IMG/VR virus record: IMGVR_UViG_3300037502_002817
Coordinates: 1-32,342 of that record
DNA: 32,342 nucleotides
From: a virus
Reading direction: 5' to 3' (one strand)
Position numbers and translations under genes: made by a program. Shown here piece after piece: positions 22,747-30,860 of the stretch. The notes beneath the pieces were generated by a model. It had not been told where the DNA came from, made no database searches, and was given only the letters and a program-made list of their open reading frames with translations. The stretch's first letter is position 1. Each line of letters begins with the position of its first letter.

Positions 22747-25700
22747 TTATATAGCAGATTTTTCAAAAACTACTTTTTTATGATACGTATTGCCGAAAAA
22801 CTCTAATTTTTTATAATCGGTGTCATAATCAAAAATCGCTAACACTTTTTCTGGATGTGCTAAGTATAAAACTTCTATTAATCTAGTTTTAACAGATCTT
22901 ATATTCTTAACGGCGTCTTTTGCAGCTTCATTGTTTGTATTTGGATTCCCGTATATTCTATGAAACATACATTTTATAGTTATAGGATCAATCTCCATAT
23001 CGGCTATTAACTGAACCGTATCATTAAAATAGTCTTGTTCCGAAATAAACTCTTCTTGTTTCTTCTTTTTCTTTTTTGTCTTAACTTCTCTAATCTGCTT
23101 ATCCATTTCGGTAACTAAATCAACTATTTCAGTAATTTTTCTCCTGTTTGCATCATCTAAACTTTCTTCAGGATTAATAAAAATCTTATTAATTGGTATT
23201 GATTGCCCTTTGTTATCAGTATTTGTTTTTCGAGGAAAAGCTTTCTCTAATATTCTTTCAATATGATCCATTGGACAGTTTAATTCATCATCAAATTTAT
23301 ATTGTTTTCCTACTCCACACCACTTCATGAAGTACGGTCTTACGATAGCATCTTCTTTGATTCTAACAATGCCTGATAATACTTGATCTATTTCATCATA
23401 TAACTTTTCTATTTTTTCTTTATACTCTTTGATTAATTCATTTTCTTTTTCTTCACTTTCCAATTTAATTAATTTCTCTTGAAATTGATCTAATTCTTCC
23501 TTTAAACTGATACACTTAGCCTTTTTATTATTGTTTTCTTCGATGAGATTTAATTTTTCTTCGCTTAGATTTTCAATGTTTTTAGGCTCTTTAATTTTTA
23601 GGCTATTATCAGGGACTATTAAATCTACTTTATTAATATAATCCATATCGTTTATTTTCTTTAATTCTATTTTTGTATTTATGGCAAATTCCTTTTTTGC
23701 AGAATCAATCTCGCAATTTGAAACTGAAGATAATCGGCTCACATGATTATATAAATATTTAAATGCTTTATTTTTACTTTCTTCGTCTAAATCACTGTAA
23801 AAGATATCCCACATATATCCGTTGATGATAGCTGCACTGTTACATACTTCTCCGATTTTTCCCTGGCTAATCTTTGAATCAGTGTCAACTATATTATCAA
23901 TACAATAAAACTTTTTACTCAATTTTGAAGGTACAAAATTAACCGGTGTTAAATAATTTTCTTCACAAAACTTAGCTTTTTCAACCAATAATGGATGATT
24001 TGATAAAAAGTTTGTGTCTATATCCCAATCTTCTCCTGAGTTACGATCCATAAAATCGTTATCATAAACATTTACTATTAAAATATTATCTGTTAGATTA
24101 AGATATCTTTTAAAATCATCATTATAAGCATTTTTAACACAACATACATTACCAGCAAAAATGATAGGATTACGAATACAGAATAAGTCCTCTCCGTCTT
24201 TATAAGCACTACAATAGCACTCTCTATTCTTTAATTTAGGATCATACTTATTAAATTCCTTAGGCTCTGAAATATCCCTACCTATCGCATGATATAAATA
24301 AGAAATTGGGTTCGCTATTGCTACGGCATAATCTGAATTAGGTACTTTTATCTTACCTAGTCTCAATCTATTTTCTTTATAAGTTTCTACAATATTATCT
24401 CTAAACTCACGATATAAAGCAGTATTAGCAACATTTTTATTTCTAACTAACAAGTTTGCAATAAATTCTTTGTTTTCACTTTTATAATTACCCAAAAACC
24501 AAAGCATGGTTTCAGGATCATCCTTTAATTTTTGGATAAAATCAAATTCAGCTTTTAACAATTCTTTACACTCTTCTATATTAAGTGGTAACGCTTGTAA
24601 TTGTTGTGCGCTCATACATCTTGCATCGTCATATATTCCCTTTTCGCTTTTAACTACTCCAAATTCACCATTGAGATTTTCTAACCAATATTCATATGCC
24701 GGTTTCATAAAGATATTATTTAACTCTTTTAATCTACTAGATTTAGGATCTGATTTTAAAAGTTCTTTATATTCTGCAATTTCATATTTAAACTTTTCAG
24801 ATTCATAATCACAAACATATTTGAAACTAAATTTTACCCATTTTAAACTTGATGGAGTACATATTAGTTTTATTCTGTCAATCTTCACTGGTCTATTAAC
24901 CATGTCTAGCAAATAACCACGTTCTTTCTCTTCTTCTGTAAGTTGTTCATCAAGGAATCTAGTTATTTTAGCATTAAAAGCAGCTCCTTTAAACATTCTT
25001 TGACGTAATAGTTTTACACCCTTTTTATTATTAAATTTACTTTCATCCATTAAGCACGATCCATCAAATAAACTATTGCTAAAATCATATTCTTTATCTA
25101 TAACTACAGCATGTTTTACCATTTGTCCGTCTATTTCTTCTTCTGCTAATTCTGTTACGCTTGCCATACCTTTAAATTTTGATTCATAATCTGAAATTAG
25201 TAATATTTCATCTTTATCAATATATACTGTGTCTTCAATGGATGACAGGATTAAACTCTCATAAGCAAATAGAGAAGCTAAGTCCACAAACTCAACTTTA
25301 TTTGGGTCTGTATCATCGTCAATGAGTTCAAATTTAAGGTTTAATCTCGCCCAGCTTATAAATTCATTGCAATATTGCTCCTTGATAAATAAGCAACTAC
25401 CACCACGGCTTTTAGAACTGCTACGCATAAGTCTAACATATTTTACACCATCAATCATAAAGCCATTTTCGTATATATTATAACGTAGATCTCTACTTGT
25501 TTTTATATTATCATCGGCTTTTAAAGCTGGTTTCTTTTTTACGGTCTTTTTATAGGATTTGTTATTATCTTCTATATCATTTAGTTTATTAATTTCTGCA
25601 ATTTTAGCTTTATCTTTATCAATAAATTTGTTACTCATATCTTCAACTAAATACTCTATTTTATCTTCAGACTTAGTCTTGGGGATATTCTTAAACTTTA

Positions 25701-26088
25701 CATTTATAATTAGATTAGTATAAGTTTTTCCGAAATCGTCCACCATAAATTCATTTTCATATCGTCTATACAACTCTTTAAAAGCTAAAGAATAAGGCAT
25801 TGGTACTCCGTATATTTTTCTATTTAATCTAAATTGTTGCTTTTTAGGTCTACCTTTCCCTTTAGTTTCTTCCTCAACCGGTCTATTAAAACTACGCGCA
25901 TCATAACCAAAAGTTTTATTATAGTTATACTTTTGTAAGAGGGAACATTCTTCTTTTTGACTATCATTACATTTATTCTTTTTCTTGCAATCAATACATG
26001 GATTCTTGGGATTATTTGCTCCGTATAAATATCTAGCATCCATGCTCATTATATATGTACCTCTTTTTATATCAATATTATTTGTCAT
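22747..26088 (-). CDS. Divergent two-barrel RNA polymerase (YonO/QDE-1-like)
   Basis: The protein has 1113 residues. Motifs occur in the order of two-double-psi-barrel polymerases. First barrel: FDGSCLMDES (341-350), then RQRMFKGAAF (363-372) with the Lys-Gly of the family's catalytic lysine, then SSLKWVKF (413-420). Second barrel: LGKIKVPNSDY (577-587), IRNPIIFAGNV (638-648) matching the RNP..hPGDV box of cellular RdRPs, and SGEDWDIDTNF (684-694), which keeps the D-x-D-x-D metal triad (687, 689, 691) but has Ile where DxDGD has Gly. IGEVCNSAAI (745-754) and CEIDSAKKE (792-800) fit the bridge-helix region and the following V/I-D-x-x-K box. A Cys cluster (31-48) may bind zinc. It could transcribe late genes or make primers. 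Two starts have ribosome sites: M1 (AAAGGACG) and M14 (AAGAGGTAC). Located 350 bp after the PrimPol gene. Confidence 0.8.
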   Translation of the reverse strand: MTNNIDIKRGTYIMSMDARYLYGANNPKNPCIDCKKKNKCNDSQKEECSLLQKYNYNKTFGYDARSFNRPVEEETKGKGRPKKQQFRLNRKIYGVPMPYSLAFKELYRRYENEFMVDDFGKTYTNLIINVKFKNIPKTKSEDKIEYLVEDMSNKFIDKDKAKIAEINKLNDIEDNNKSYKKTVKKKPALKADDNIKTSRDLRYNIYENGFMIDGVKYVRLMRSSSKSRGGSCLFIKEQYCNEFISWARLNLKFELIDDDTDPNKVEFVDLASLFAYESLILSSIEDTVYIDKDEILLISDYESKFKGMASVTELAEEEIDGQMVKHAVVIDKEYDFSNSLFDGSCLMDESKFNNKKGVKLLRQRMFKGAAFNAKITRFLDEQLTEEEKERGYLLDMVNRPVKIDRIKLICTPSSLKWVKFSFKYVCDYESEKFKYEIAEYKELLKSDPKSSRLKELNNIFMKPAYEYWLENLNGEFGVVKSEKGIYDDARCMSAQQLQALPLNIEECKELLKAEFDFIQKLKDDPETMLWFLGNYKSENKEFIANLLVRNKNVANTALYREFRDNIVETYKENRLRLGKIKVPNSDYAVAIANPISYLYHAIGRDISEPKEFNKYDPKLKNRECYCSAYKDGEDLFCIRNPIIFAGNVCCVKNAYNDDFKRYLNLTDNILIVNVYDNDFMDRNSGEDWDIDTNFLSNHPLLVEKAKFCEENYLTPVNFVPSKLSKKFYCIDNIVDTDSKISQGKIGEVCNSAAIINGYMWDIFYSDLDEESKNKAFKYLYNHVSRLSSVSNCEIDSAKKEFAINTKIELKKINDMDYINKVDLIVPDNSLKIKEPKNIENLSEEKLNLIEENNNKKAKCISLKEELDQFQEKLIKLESEEKENELIKEYKEKIEKLYDEIDQVLSGIVRIKEDAIVRPYFMKWCGVGKQYKFDDELNCPMDHIERILEKAFPRKTNTDNKGQSIPINKIFINPEESLDDANRRKITEIVDLVTEMDKQIREVKTKKKKKKQEEFISEQDYFNDTVQLIADMEIDPITIKCMFHRIYGNPNTNNEAAKDAVKNIRSVKTRLIEVLYLAHPEKVLAIFDYDTDYKKLEFFGNTYHKKVVFEKSAI

Positions 26089-26141
26089 TTAAAATCGTCC
26101 TTTCATTTTTGCATATTTATAAAAAATAATTTAAGTTTATC

Positions 26142-26170
26142 TTGATATTTTACAGAAAGTGTTGTATAAT
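26142..26170 (+). promoter_or_regulatory. Promoter of antisense RNA D
   Basis: TTGATA (26142-26147), 17-base spacer, TATAAT (26165-26170). The left arm of the 13-bp inverted repeat (26153-26165) lies inside the spacer. Confidence 0.7.
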
Positions 26171-26176
26171 TTAATC

Positions 26177-26262
26177 ATCTTATTGATAAAGAATTTAATG
26201 ATTAATAAAAAAGTTAATTACATTAAAAAAACGCTACAAGCATTGATTTTACTAGCTTTTCT
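26177..26262 (+). ncRNA. Candidate antisense RNA D in the RNA polymerase leader
   Basis: The plus-strand transcript would run opposite to the leader of the minus-strand polymerase gene. It contains TTAATCAT/ATGATTAA and could end at AAAA-GCTA/TAGC-TTTT (26228-26260, one bulge), a weak terminator. Counter-transcribed RNAs of this size control replication genes in many Gram-positive plasmids; that parallel is inference. Confidence 0.5.
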
Positions 26263-26437
26263 CAAAAACTAATACGGAATTTTTACCATATTAAAACGTA
26301 CTTTCACAACACTTTCTGAATATCATCAAAGCCTTATAAATCAAGGGTTTCCGCATAATTATAAAAAATAAAATCAGGAATTTTTACCACTATTGTATCA
26401 AATGTATTATATACTTCAGTATCCCGTTAGGGTTAGA

Positions 26438-28147
26438 CTAAGGGAATAACTCAATCATATGAACCTCTTCTTCATCTTCCATCACAACCCCATTAAAAGC
26501 ATTAGGATTATTCAAGTCATACTTATTAAATTTTGTTCCCTTTTGACTATATACATGCTTAATAGTTAAACATCCAACATCATCTAACTTTCTAATACAT
26601 TTACCTATATTACTTGCATCCATATTCAAATCACTTGCTAATTGCTCATAAGTTGAATACTTTGTACTTTGTGGATCAAGATTCCTTACTAAACACAAAT
26701 ATACTTTATAATCTGTCTGCGTTATAATCCCAAACCTTAACAAATTTGCTATAGAATAATAAAACTCTATATAGCCTTGATTAAATTCATTTAACTTTCT
26801 TACCAGCTTAATTTTATGTTTGCTTACTGGATCGTCTTGATTATCCATTTTAATCTCTATATACTTTTTATTAATTAGGCTATCTAATACCCCTTTAAAG
26901 GTCTTTTCATCCATGCACAGCTTTTTATTTATTGGTGATGTAAGTCGCTTTTTTAACTCTTTGATAGTAAATCCCCTACGAGCGTAATAATCCTTATATC
27001 TATAAAGGACTGTTAAAACTAAATACTCATATCCGCTTGTCGTTTGTAACATCTTATCAGTTAAAATTTTCTTATTCATTCTTACACCACCACCGTTATT
27101 AATTCCGACTTTTGTTCCCTTGTAATAAGTTTTGCAATTGGATTTAAAACACATTTCCTCAACATATGTACGTTCTTTACTATCTTCGGGAAAAGATTCA
27201 TAGCAGCCTAATAGATGATAATTCTTTTTTGAGTATGATTTAATATCCCTTTTTATCTCTTCAGGATTCTTGGGGGGTCTGCATCTTTTATTAAACTCTA
27301 AGCAATCTCGTTCTATCTGCTCTGGTGTGAATCCGTACATTGTTTTGTAATTGATTATTCTACCTAGCCAAAAATTCCGCTTACCTTCGTCTACTCCTTC
27401 AGCTTCGGCTTTACGTACACAATAATATGCTTCTCCCATCGCTGGTAGGTGATATTCCCTCTTTTCTAGTTGCTCCATGCGTTCTGATACATGCTCATAC
27501 TCATTCAGCATCTTGTGTAAATAAGGCAACTTATAAGCCGAGAACTTCTCACCCACTTCATAAAAATTATTAACCACGATTACTGGAGTTTTTTCCCCAT
27601 GTTTCATATTGTATGAAGTTGGGATTCTTACCACTTGTGTAATTAATCCGGCTTTCTGATCTGCTCCAACCGCTTTTATTAATCTTGTATTAATTTCTTT
27701 TACTTCATCCAGTTTACAAGTTGGCTTTATAGATATGTACAAGTGAAATCCATGACCGCTATTTATAATCGCATGAATGAATAAATGAGGAAATTTAGCT
27801 TTTACTATATCCATGCAATCTTGTGCCGTTTTAATATCCTTATTTTCCTTTTTATCAAAGTCAAGATATAATACTTTTCTTTGTCTTAAAGAACCCTCTT
27901 CTCCATTGATACAACCTCTTGTAGTTGCTAAAGTTGTATAGAGTTCAAATACGTGTTTATGCGTTTCGATGTAATCTTGAAACTCTTCAAAGGATTGGAC
28001 GAAAACTGCTTTTGTAAAGTCCTTATCCCCCTCTTTTCTTGCTTTTCTTACTGCTAAGATTCTTATATATTCATTTTCTTTTAATTGTTTTGGGTATAAC
28101 ATATCGTAAAAGTGTTTTAAAATCGCTGTTTTATTAGTATTGCTCAA
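26438..28147 (-). CDS. PrimPol-type replication initiator
   Basis: The protein has 569 residues. The archaeo-eukaryotic primase core shows YLDFD (94-98, the metal-binding D-x-D), INSGHGFHLY (128-137, the sxH box) and VVRIPTSYNMK (172-182) with a preceding GADQK. A PriCT-like helical domain follows (about 254-312; RNFWLGRI.., TPEQIERDCLEFNKRC), then a Cys trio (315, 333, 338), and a C-terminal winged helix (499-530, STYEQLASDLNMDASNIGKC). This arrangement is that of plasmid and phage RepA/PrimPol initiators, which bind the origin and make primers. The start is TTG 28147, with AAAGGAGA upstream, which may limit translation. A 32-bp inverted repeat (28177-28208) lies in its leader. Confidence 0.88.
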   Translation of the reverse strand: MSNTNKTAILKHFYDMLYPKQLKENEYIRILAVRKARKEGDKDFTKAVFVQSFEEFQDYIETHKHVFELYTTLATTRGCINGEEGSLRQRKVLYLDFDKKENKDIKTAQDCMDIVKAKFPHLFIHAIINSGHGFHLYISIKPTCKLDEVKEINTRLIKAVGADQKAGLITQVVRIPTSYNMKHGEKTPVIVVNNFYEVGEKFSAYKLPYLHKMLNEYEHVSERMEQLEKREYHLPAMGEAYYCVRKAEAEGVDEGKRNFWLGRIINYKTMYGFTPEQIERDCLEFNKRCRPPKNPEEIKRDIKSYSKKNYHLLGCYESFPEDSKERTYVEEMCFKSNCKTYYKGTKVGINNGGGVRMNKKILTDKMLQTTSGYEYLVLTVLYRYKDYYARRGFTIKELKKRLTSPINKKLCMDEKTFKGVLDSLINKKYIEIKMDNQDDPVSKHKIKLVRKLNEFNQGYIEFYYSIANLLRFGIITQTDYKVYLCLVRNLDPQSTKYSTYEQLASDLNMDASNIGKCIRKLDDVGCLTIKHVYSQKGTKFNKYDLNNPNAFNGVVMEDEEEVHMIELFP

Positions 28148-28176
28148 ATATTCGTGTCTCCTTTATAGTCAATTAT

Positions 28177-28208
28177 GGTATGAGTATACACATACATATA
28201 CCCATACC
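28177..28208. promoter_or_regulatory. 32-bp inverted repeat in the leader of the PrimPol gene
   Basis: GGTATGAGTATA (28177-28188) and TATACCCATACC (28197-28208) are inverse copies with one mismatch around 8 bases that complete a TATACACA motif. It lies 30 bases before the TTG start. It could be an operator, an iteron or an mRNA hairpin controlling the initiator. Confidence 0.6.
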
Positions 28209-28222
28209 ATTTTGTTATTTTA

Positions 28223-28594
28223 TTAGTCCATCCATTCCGATCTTTTGTAATCTTCAAATGGGTTATTTATATCCTTTTCCGTTATTGGAGTGTTGTTTAT
28301 CTCCATAATTTCTAAAGAATTTTTACAATATAATATGTCATTTTCAGCAAGCATATTTTTTAGTTCTTCATCATCACTGATATAAAATTGACATTGATTA
28401 TAAAGTGTTATAAGGCAATTTTTTTGTGAAGTTATTATCTCATTGAATAAATCTATAATCTGTAACATTCTATCTTCACGACGTTCTCTTTCTTTTAGTT
28501 GCTCAAAGAAGATATTAAGCGCTCCAACTAGGTTTTCTTTAGGTAATTCTAGTAATTCTTCTTTACTAGGCATAACGATATATTCTTTACTCAT
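28223..28594 (-). CDS. 123-aa hypothetical acidic protein
   Basis: Helical and acidic with no recognised family. A segment TLYNQCQFYISDDEE (about residues 69-83) resembles TIYSQCNFYVDTKK in the 244-aa protein two genes upstream, so they may share a small domain. It is the last of three unknown early genes before the PrimPol gene. Confidence 0.75.
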   Translation of the reverse strand: MSKEYIVMPSKEELLELPKENLVGALNIFFEQLKERERREDRMLQIIDLFNEIITSQKNCLITLYNQCQFYISDDEELKNMLAENDILYCKNSLEIMEINNTPITEKDINNPFEDYKRSEWMD

Positions 28595-28602
28595 TTTGCC
28601 CC

Positions 28603-28932
28603 CTATTCTACGTATAACACGAAACTAGAATTGTCTTTAAGCATTACGATTAAATGCTCTACTGTCCAATTTGTTTCTGGATCAAGGTCTTCGGCTTCTT
28701 CGGCTGTACGATAACTAAATTCTTTTACATCTGCATTATAGAAAGAAATTTCAATAGGTGCGCTTATAGATCCATCTTGCCCCCATAGACAAAAACTCTC
28801 GTCTTTTACTTCAATTTCTACCCCTATGCACAAACTCAAATTTAATACGTCACTTGAATATGAGAATCCTATTACATTTTCTTTAGATTTACTTGCAATT
28901 CTATTTAAAGCATCTCTTAATTTTATATTCAT
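28603..28932 (-). CDS. 109-aa hypothetical protein
   Basis: A mixed alpha/beta acidic protein; the N-terminal helix (LRDALNRIASKSKE) is followed by alternating strands. Close spacing on both sides (8 and 16 bases) makes it part of the early operon. No family recognised. Confidence 0.75.
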   Translation of the reverse strand: MNIKLRDALNRIASKSKENVIGFSYSSDVLNLSLCIGVEIEVKDESFCLWGQDGSISAPIEISFYNADVKEFSYRTAEEAEDLDPETNWTVEHLIVMLKDNSSFVLYVE

Positions 28933-28948
28933 TATTTAATCCCCCTTC

Positions 28949-29683
28949 TTAATTTAATAAACCGATTACGATATTTTGATAATACTCTGATCCGGCTGGT
29001 GCTTGCATTAGAAACATATAACCTTTATCGCATTGATACTCGAAAAAATCACCTAAATCTAACTCTGATAACTCAAAAACATTCTCAACTTTTTTTGTAT
29101 CAACATAAAAGTTACATTGACTATAAATCGTATATACTTCTTTCCCATTCTTAATTGTAGGCTCTTCAGTCGTATTATCGAAACATAGTAGCGTGTTATC
29201 ATGTAATAACTTAGTGTTTAAAAAGCTACAATTATATAAGCCTATTCCCGTCCCCCCGTTTTCGTCAAATGGGTCTATAGCAATTAAATAAATATTTTTA
29301 TGATCCTTTATTTCTTTTAGAGCGTGTTGTATAGTGCATTTTTTGTACTGATTTACGTTACTTAATCCGTATAATTCGAGATCCGTTTCTAATTTCGTAT
29401 CAAATGATAAAGCTATCATAATATCATTTTTTAACGTTATATTAATCGTATAATTACCGAATAGGCTTTCTTCAGTGTTTTGTACGATATTTGATATCAA
29501 GTTAGTGTCTAGCGTGTAATATAAGGAACGTTCTCCTCTTAACTTATCGTCTAGCGTGAAGGTTATTTCACTACCAGTCGCATAAACTTCGTCAAAATCT
29601 AACCCAAAGTTGTTTGTGTTTAAATAACCTCTTTTAATAATCCCCTTATTTCTTACTAAATCTAATAAATTTTTTGTTGTCAT
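28949..29683 (-). CDS. 244-aa hypothetical protein
   Basis: A soluble, beta-rich, acidic protein with no signal peptide or membrane segment. No domain was recognised. It contains the YSQCNFYV segment that recalls the 123-aa protein. It starts with ATG 29683 after AGGAAGG. Its 200-base leader carries antisense RNA F. As an early gene beside the initiator it could act in replication or against host defences, but nothing in the sequence shows which. Confidence 0.75.
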   Translation of the reverse strand: MTTKNLLDLVRNKGIIKRGYLNTNNFGLDFDEVYATGSEITFTLDDKLRGERSLYYTLDTNLISNIVQNTEESLFGNYTINITLKNDIMIALSFDTKLETDLELYGLSNVNQYKKCTIQHALKEIKDHKNIYLIAIDPFDENGGTGIGLYNCSFLNTKLLHDNTLLCFDNTTEEPTIKNGKEVYTIYSQCNFYVDTKKVENVFELSELDLGDFFEYQCDKGYMFLMQAPAGSEYYQNIVIGLLN

Positions 29684-29715
29684 GTTAATTTTTCCTTCCT
29701 AATTAAAATTTTCTC

Positions 29716-29744
29716 TTGAATTTTAAACTTAGGTGGTTTATAAT
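29716..29744 (+). promoter_or_regulatory. Promoter of antisense RNA F
   Basis: TTGAAT (29716-29721), 17-base spacer, TATAAT (29739-29744). Confidence 0.7.
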
Positions 29745-29750
29745 TTAACT

Positions 29751-29817
29751 AACAGTTTTTAAATAATAAACCGACCTTTTGGCTTCTTATGTGTTAGCGC
29801 ACATTAGAGCCTTTTTT
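29751..29817 (+). ncRNA. Small RNA F (~67 nt), antisense to the leader of the 244-aa gene
   Basis: Promoter and terminator lie less than 75 bases apart with no start codon between. The terminator pairs GGCT..ATGTG (29781-29793) with CACAT..AGCC (29800-29811), with one mismatch and one bulge, and ends in six T. It runs opposite to the early operon between the ParB-like remnant and the 244-aa gene, so it can pair with that mRNA or disturb its transcription. Confidence 0.65.
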
Positions 29818-29884
29818 CTTTGTCTTAATAACAATCAACCTTATCAACTCCTTTAATTTTCTTTTATATAGAAGAGATTAATCT

Positions 29885-30457
29885 CTAACTAACTTTTTGA
29901 ATAGTTATCATGCCATCATTAAAAAGTATTTTTGAAATCCATTTCTTACCTTGCATTTTAAAACATGCAGCTACTACAGAACTTTCTTGAAACATCATTA
30001 GCACTCTTGTACCATCCTCACTTAGACGATCCTCTGCATCACTAAATATAAATAGACTATCTTCTGTTTCTCCTTTGAGATTGAGTAACTCATATTCTCT
30101 TGTATTTGTTTTAAACTCTTCTGTGATTTTGTAACGAATACATTCGCTTTCTTCTTGCTCGTCGTTTAATTTCTCGATTAAATCATCAACGGTAATTAAT
30201 TGTAGCTTTTGTAGTAGTAGCTTTTCACGTTCTTTTAACATCCTCGTAACCTCTTCTTTCTTTTTTTTTATATGTGAAGGATCTTCTTGCTTTGAAGTCC
30301 TAACCACCAAGTTGTCAATAATTTCTAATGTCTTAATTGCTCTTTCTACTTCTCTGCCTGACTTTAAACCTACTTTTTGAGCTGTTATATCGGTAGTTCT
30401 ACCTTTTTCTAATTCTGAAGGGGTGTGCAGACCTGCACTACCCTTGCCTACCCTATT
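29885..30457 (-). pseudogene. Decayed ParB-like gene (HTH and C-terminal part remain)
   Basis: The open frame runs from 30457 (behind a TGA at 30458-30460) to a stop at 29885, about 190 codons, but has no ATG at its front; the first usable start is TTG 30310. Its first 49 codons read GRTTDITAQKVGLKSGREVE and related residues, the HTH pattern of ParB/Spo0J-type proteins (G-R-T-x-D-x-x-A-x-x-V-G-x-x-S-G). Upstream, frames that read DVADSPP and VAVLPQ continue in other registers as far as about 30620, interrupted by stops and GC-rich hairpins. I infer an ancestral ParB-like gene with a broken N-terminus. A 141-aa protein (from TTG 30310), helical then beta-structured, may still be made. Confidence 0.6.
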
Positions 30458-30463
30458 TCAACA

Positions 30464-30611
30464 GGTGGCGAGTCCGCCACATCTTGTGTAATGCCACCTT
30501 AACCACCCATAGATTTTCTCTTGATTTGCCTGTGTCGGAAGCCTGTGGCAAAACTGCCACACCCTTACCTCCCTTTCCTGTAACTTCCCGTGGTGGCGAG
30601 TCCGCCACATC
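30464..30611. repeat. GC-rich hairpin repeats in the ParB-like remnant
   Basis: GGTGGCGAGTCCGCCACATC occurs identically at 30464-30483 and 30592-30611; each holds the hairpin GTGGCG-AGTC-CGCCAC. A related hairpin TGTGGCA-AAAC-TGCCACA lies between (30544-30561). GC content is far above the rest of the window. Confidence 0.8.
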
Positions 30612-30687
30612 GGTAAATTGATTCTGTCAATTTTTTATGTAGCCTTAAGTCATGTCCGTTTTTAATTTCTAATTTGTTTCTAATCTA

Positions 30688-30716
30688 ATTCTAACATACA
30701 TAATGTACATATGCAA
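30688..30716 (-). promoter_or_regulatory. Early operon promoter (divergent from the regulator)
   Basis: On the minus strand: TTGCAT (30711-30716), 17-base spacer, TAGAAT (30688-30693). GTACATAT is repeated directly at 30705-30712 and 30717-30724 over the -35, a probable operator. Confidence 0.65.
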
Positions 30717-30795
30717 GTACATATTTATAATTTTATAAATATTTGCATACCAAATTTTTGTATTTTTATTTGCATTTTTTTGTTATGTATGCATA

Positions 30796-30824
30796 TTGAC
30801 GTATTGTGTATTATATGTTATAAT
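30796..30824 (+). promoter_or_regulatory. Promoter and operator of the XRE regulator
   Basis: TTGACG (30796-30801), 17-base spacer, TATAAT (30819-30824). ATGTATGCAT (30785-30794) and ATGCATACAT (30823-30832) are perfect inverse copies that bracket the promoter, as expected for autorepression. Confidence 0.75.
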
Positions 30825-30860
30825 GCATACATGTTACAAATAGAAAGGATCTTTTCACAT

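Larger units (their letters stand above)
26089..26437. other. Gene-free control or origin-like region between PrimPol and RNA polymerase genes
   Basis: CAGAAAGTGTTGT (26153-26165) and ACAACACTTTCTG (26306-26318) are perfect 13-base inverse copies 140 bases apart. GGAATTTTTACCA is repeated directly at 26276-26288 and 26377-26389. The stretch is very AT-rich and lies beside a replication initiator gene. Part of the motif set recurs upstream of terS. An origin, or a regulatory region for the polymerase gene, is likely. Confidence 0.6.
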
